A DNA stretch of 7,681 nt, from contig BEIM01000159.1 of the NCBI GenBank assembly GCA_002898995.1, positions 1 through 7,681 on the forward strand. Direction: 5' to 3'. The translations under genes were made by a program, and so were the position numbers. The stretch's first letter is position 1. Every line of letters begins with the position of its first letter. Positions 7,046-7,681 of the stretch are shown here, piece after piece. This DNA is from a bacterium HR36. GTDB lineage: Bacteria; Planctomycetota; Planctomycetia; Gemmatales; HRBIN36. A model generated the notes under the pieces. That model was not told where the DNA came from. It saw only the letters and a program-made list of their open reading frames with translations, and ran no database searches.

Positions 7046-7681
7046 ATGCTGGAAAACAACAAGGAAGCGCCCAGGCATCCGCCTCTTGTTACTACCTCGT
7101 CATCGGAGGCCGCCACCACTGACGCCGAGACTACCGAGAGCAACGGCGAGCGTGTTAAGGAAGAAGGGGTGGAAACGCTGCAGGAGCCAGCGGCCGCTGG
7201 TTGGATTGCGTGGCTGCGGAAACGGGTACCCGCTTTGGATTCGCTTCGGGATTATTCATGGCAGGCGGCCTGGTGCGACCTGGTGGCTGGTTTGTCCGTG
7301 GCAGCAGTGGCGGTTCCCCAGGCGATGGCTTACGCCATGATCGTTGGCCTGCCTTCGCAATACGGACTATACACCGCCATTGTAATGACTGCCGTCGGGG
7401 CAGTCCTCGACTCTTCACGCCAGTTGATTAATGGCCCCACCAACGCGATTAGCATCGCCTTGTTCAGTGCCCTGGCACCTCTAGCCGCTGGCGCTAATGG
7501 CAATCCAGAACCACTTGTGCGCGGTGCGGTGATGATGGCTTTGTTAGTCGGAGCCATTCAGTTTCTTATCACCGTGTTGCGCCTTGGCGACCTGACCCGC
7601 TACATCTCCCAATCTGTAATCGTCGGCTTTACCACAGGCGCCTGCGCCATGCTGTTCCTTGACCAGTTGAAACACCTTTTT
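7046..7681 (+). CDS. SulP-family inorganic anion transporter, N-terminal part (cut by window end)
   Basis: The first 212 codons of a SulP (SLC26-type) membrane transporter are present; the frame is open to the last base. The family moves sulfate, bicarbonate or other anions across the cytoplasmic membrane, usually by symport with H+ or Na+. The first membrane segment with its signature is at about 79-113 (VAVPQAMAYAMIVGLP at 88-103, then QYGLYTAIV). The conserved SRQLINGPTNAIS stretch follows at 124-136, then hydrophobic segments at about 160-178 and 188-206 ending in QLKHLF. The missing part should hold the remaining membrane helices and, in most members, a cytoplasmic STAS domain. Residues 1-70 form a long polar tail rich in Glu, Thr and Ser. 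The ATG is the first start after an in-frame TAA at 7016; only a weak GGAA precedes it. Substrate cannot be told from this part. It is transcribed away from the TPR operon. Confidence 0.93.
   Translation, partial: MLENNKEAPRHPPLVTTSSSEAATTDAETTESNGERVKEEGVETLQEPAAAGWIAWLRKRVPALDSLRDYSWQAAWCDLVAGLSVAAVAVPQAMAYAMIVGLPSQYGLYTAIVMTAVGAVLDSSRQLINGPTNAISIALFSALAPLAAGANGNPEPLVRGAVMMALLVGAIQFLITVLRLGDLTRYISQSVIVGFTTGACAMLFLDQLKHLF

Overview
The window most likely comes from a planctomycete (Planctomycetota) chromosome. The clues are a very large secreted TPR protein next to a secreted FG-GAP/VCBS protein, and a PA14-like/jelly-roll module of a type that recurs in planctomycete exported proteins. GC-rich coding DNA, an absence of phage or transposase genes, and loose gene spacing also fit. 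This assignment rests on recognition of protein style, not on a database comparison.

Layout. Positions 1-289 are the 3' flank of a leftward operon; no gene is convincing there, only one imperfect hairpin. Positions 290-2539 (minus) encode a 749-residue exported protein. It has an unrecognised cysteine-containing N-terminal domain and seven FG-GAP-like calcium-loop repeats, split three plus four by an inserted jelly-roll-like domain. Positions 2593-6393 (minus) encode a 1266-residue exported protein made almost wholly of TPR-like helical repeats. The two genes are 53 bp apart, each has a strong Shine-Dalgarno sequence, and no terminator is visible between them, so they look like one operon. 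A near-consensus sigma-70 type promoter (TTGACG, 17 bp, GATAAT) lies about 100 bp upstream of the TPR gene and points into it.

Positions 6394-7045 are a divergent intergenic region. It holds that promoter, two copies of an odd-centred palindrome TGCACTGCA, and a tandem duplication of an 80-bp unit (78 of 80 bases identical) that ends 9 bp before the next start codon. Positions 7046-7681 (plus) are the first 212 codons of a SulP-family anion transporter, cut by the window edge.

How the parts may work together (inference): the TPR protein and the propeller protein are probably co-expressed and act outside the cytoplasmic membrane, the TPR superhelix as a scaffold and the propeller/jelly-roll protein as a partner or ligand-binding component. 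The SulP transporter is divergently transcribed and has no evident functional link. I see no complete novel defence or mobile system. The most unusual items are the interrupted propeller architecture and the tandem repeat forming the immediate 5' flank of the transporter gene.
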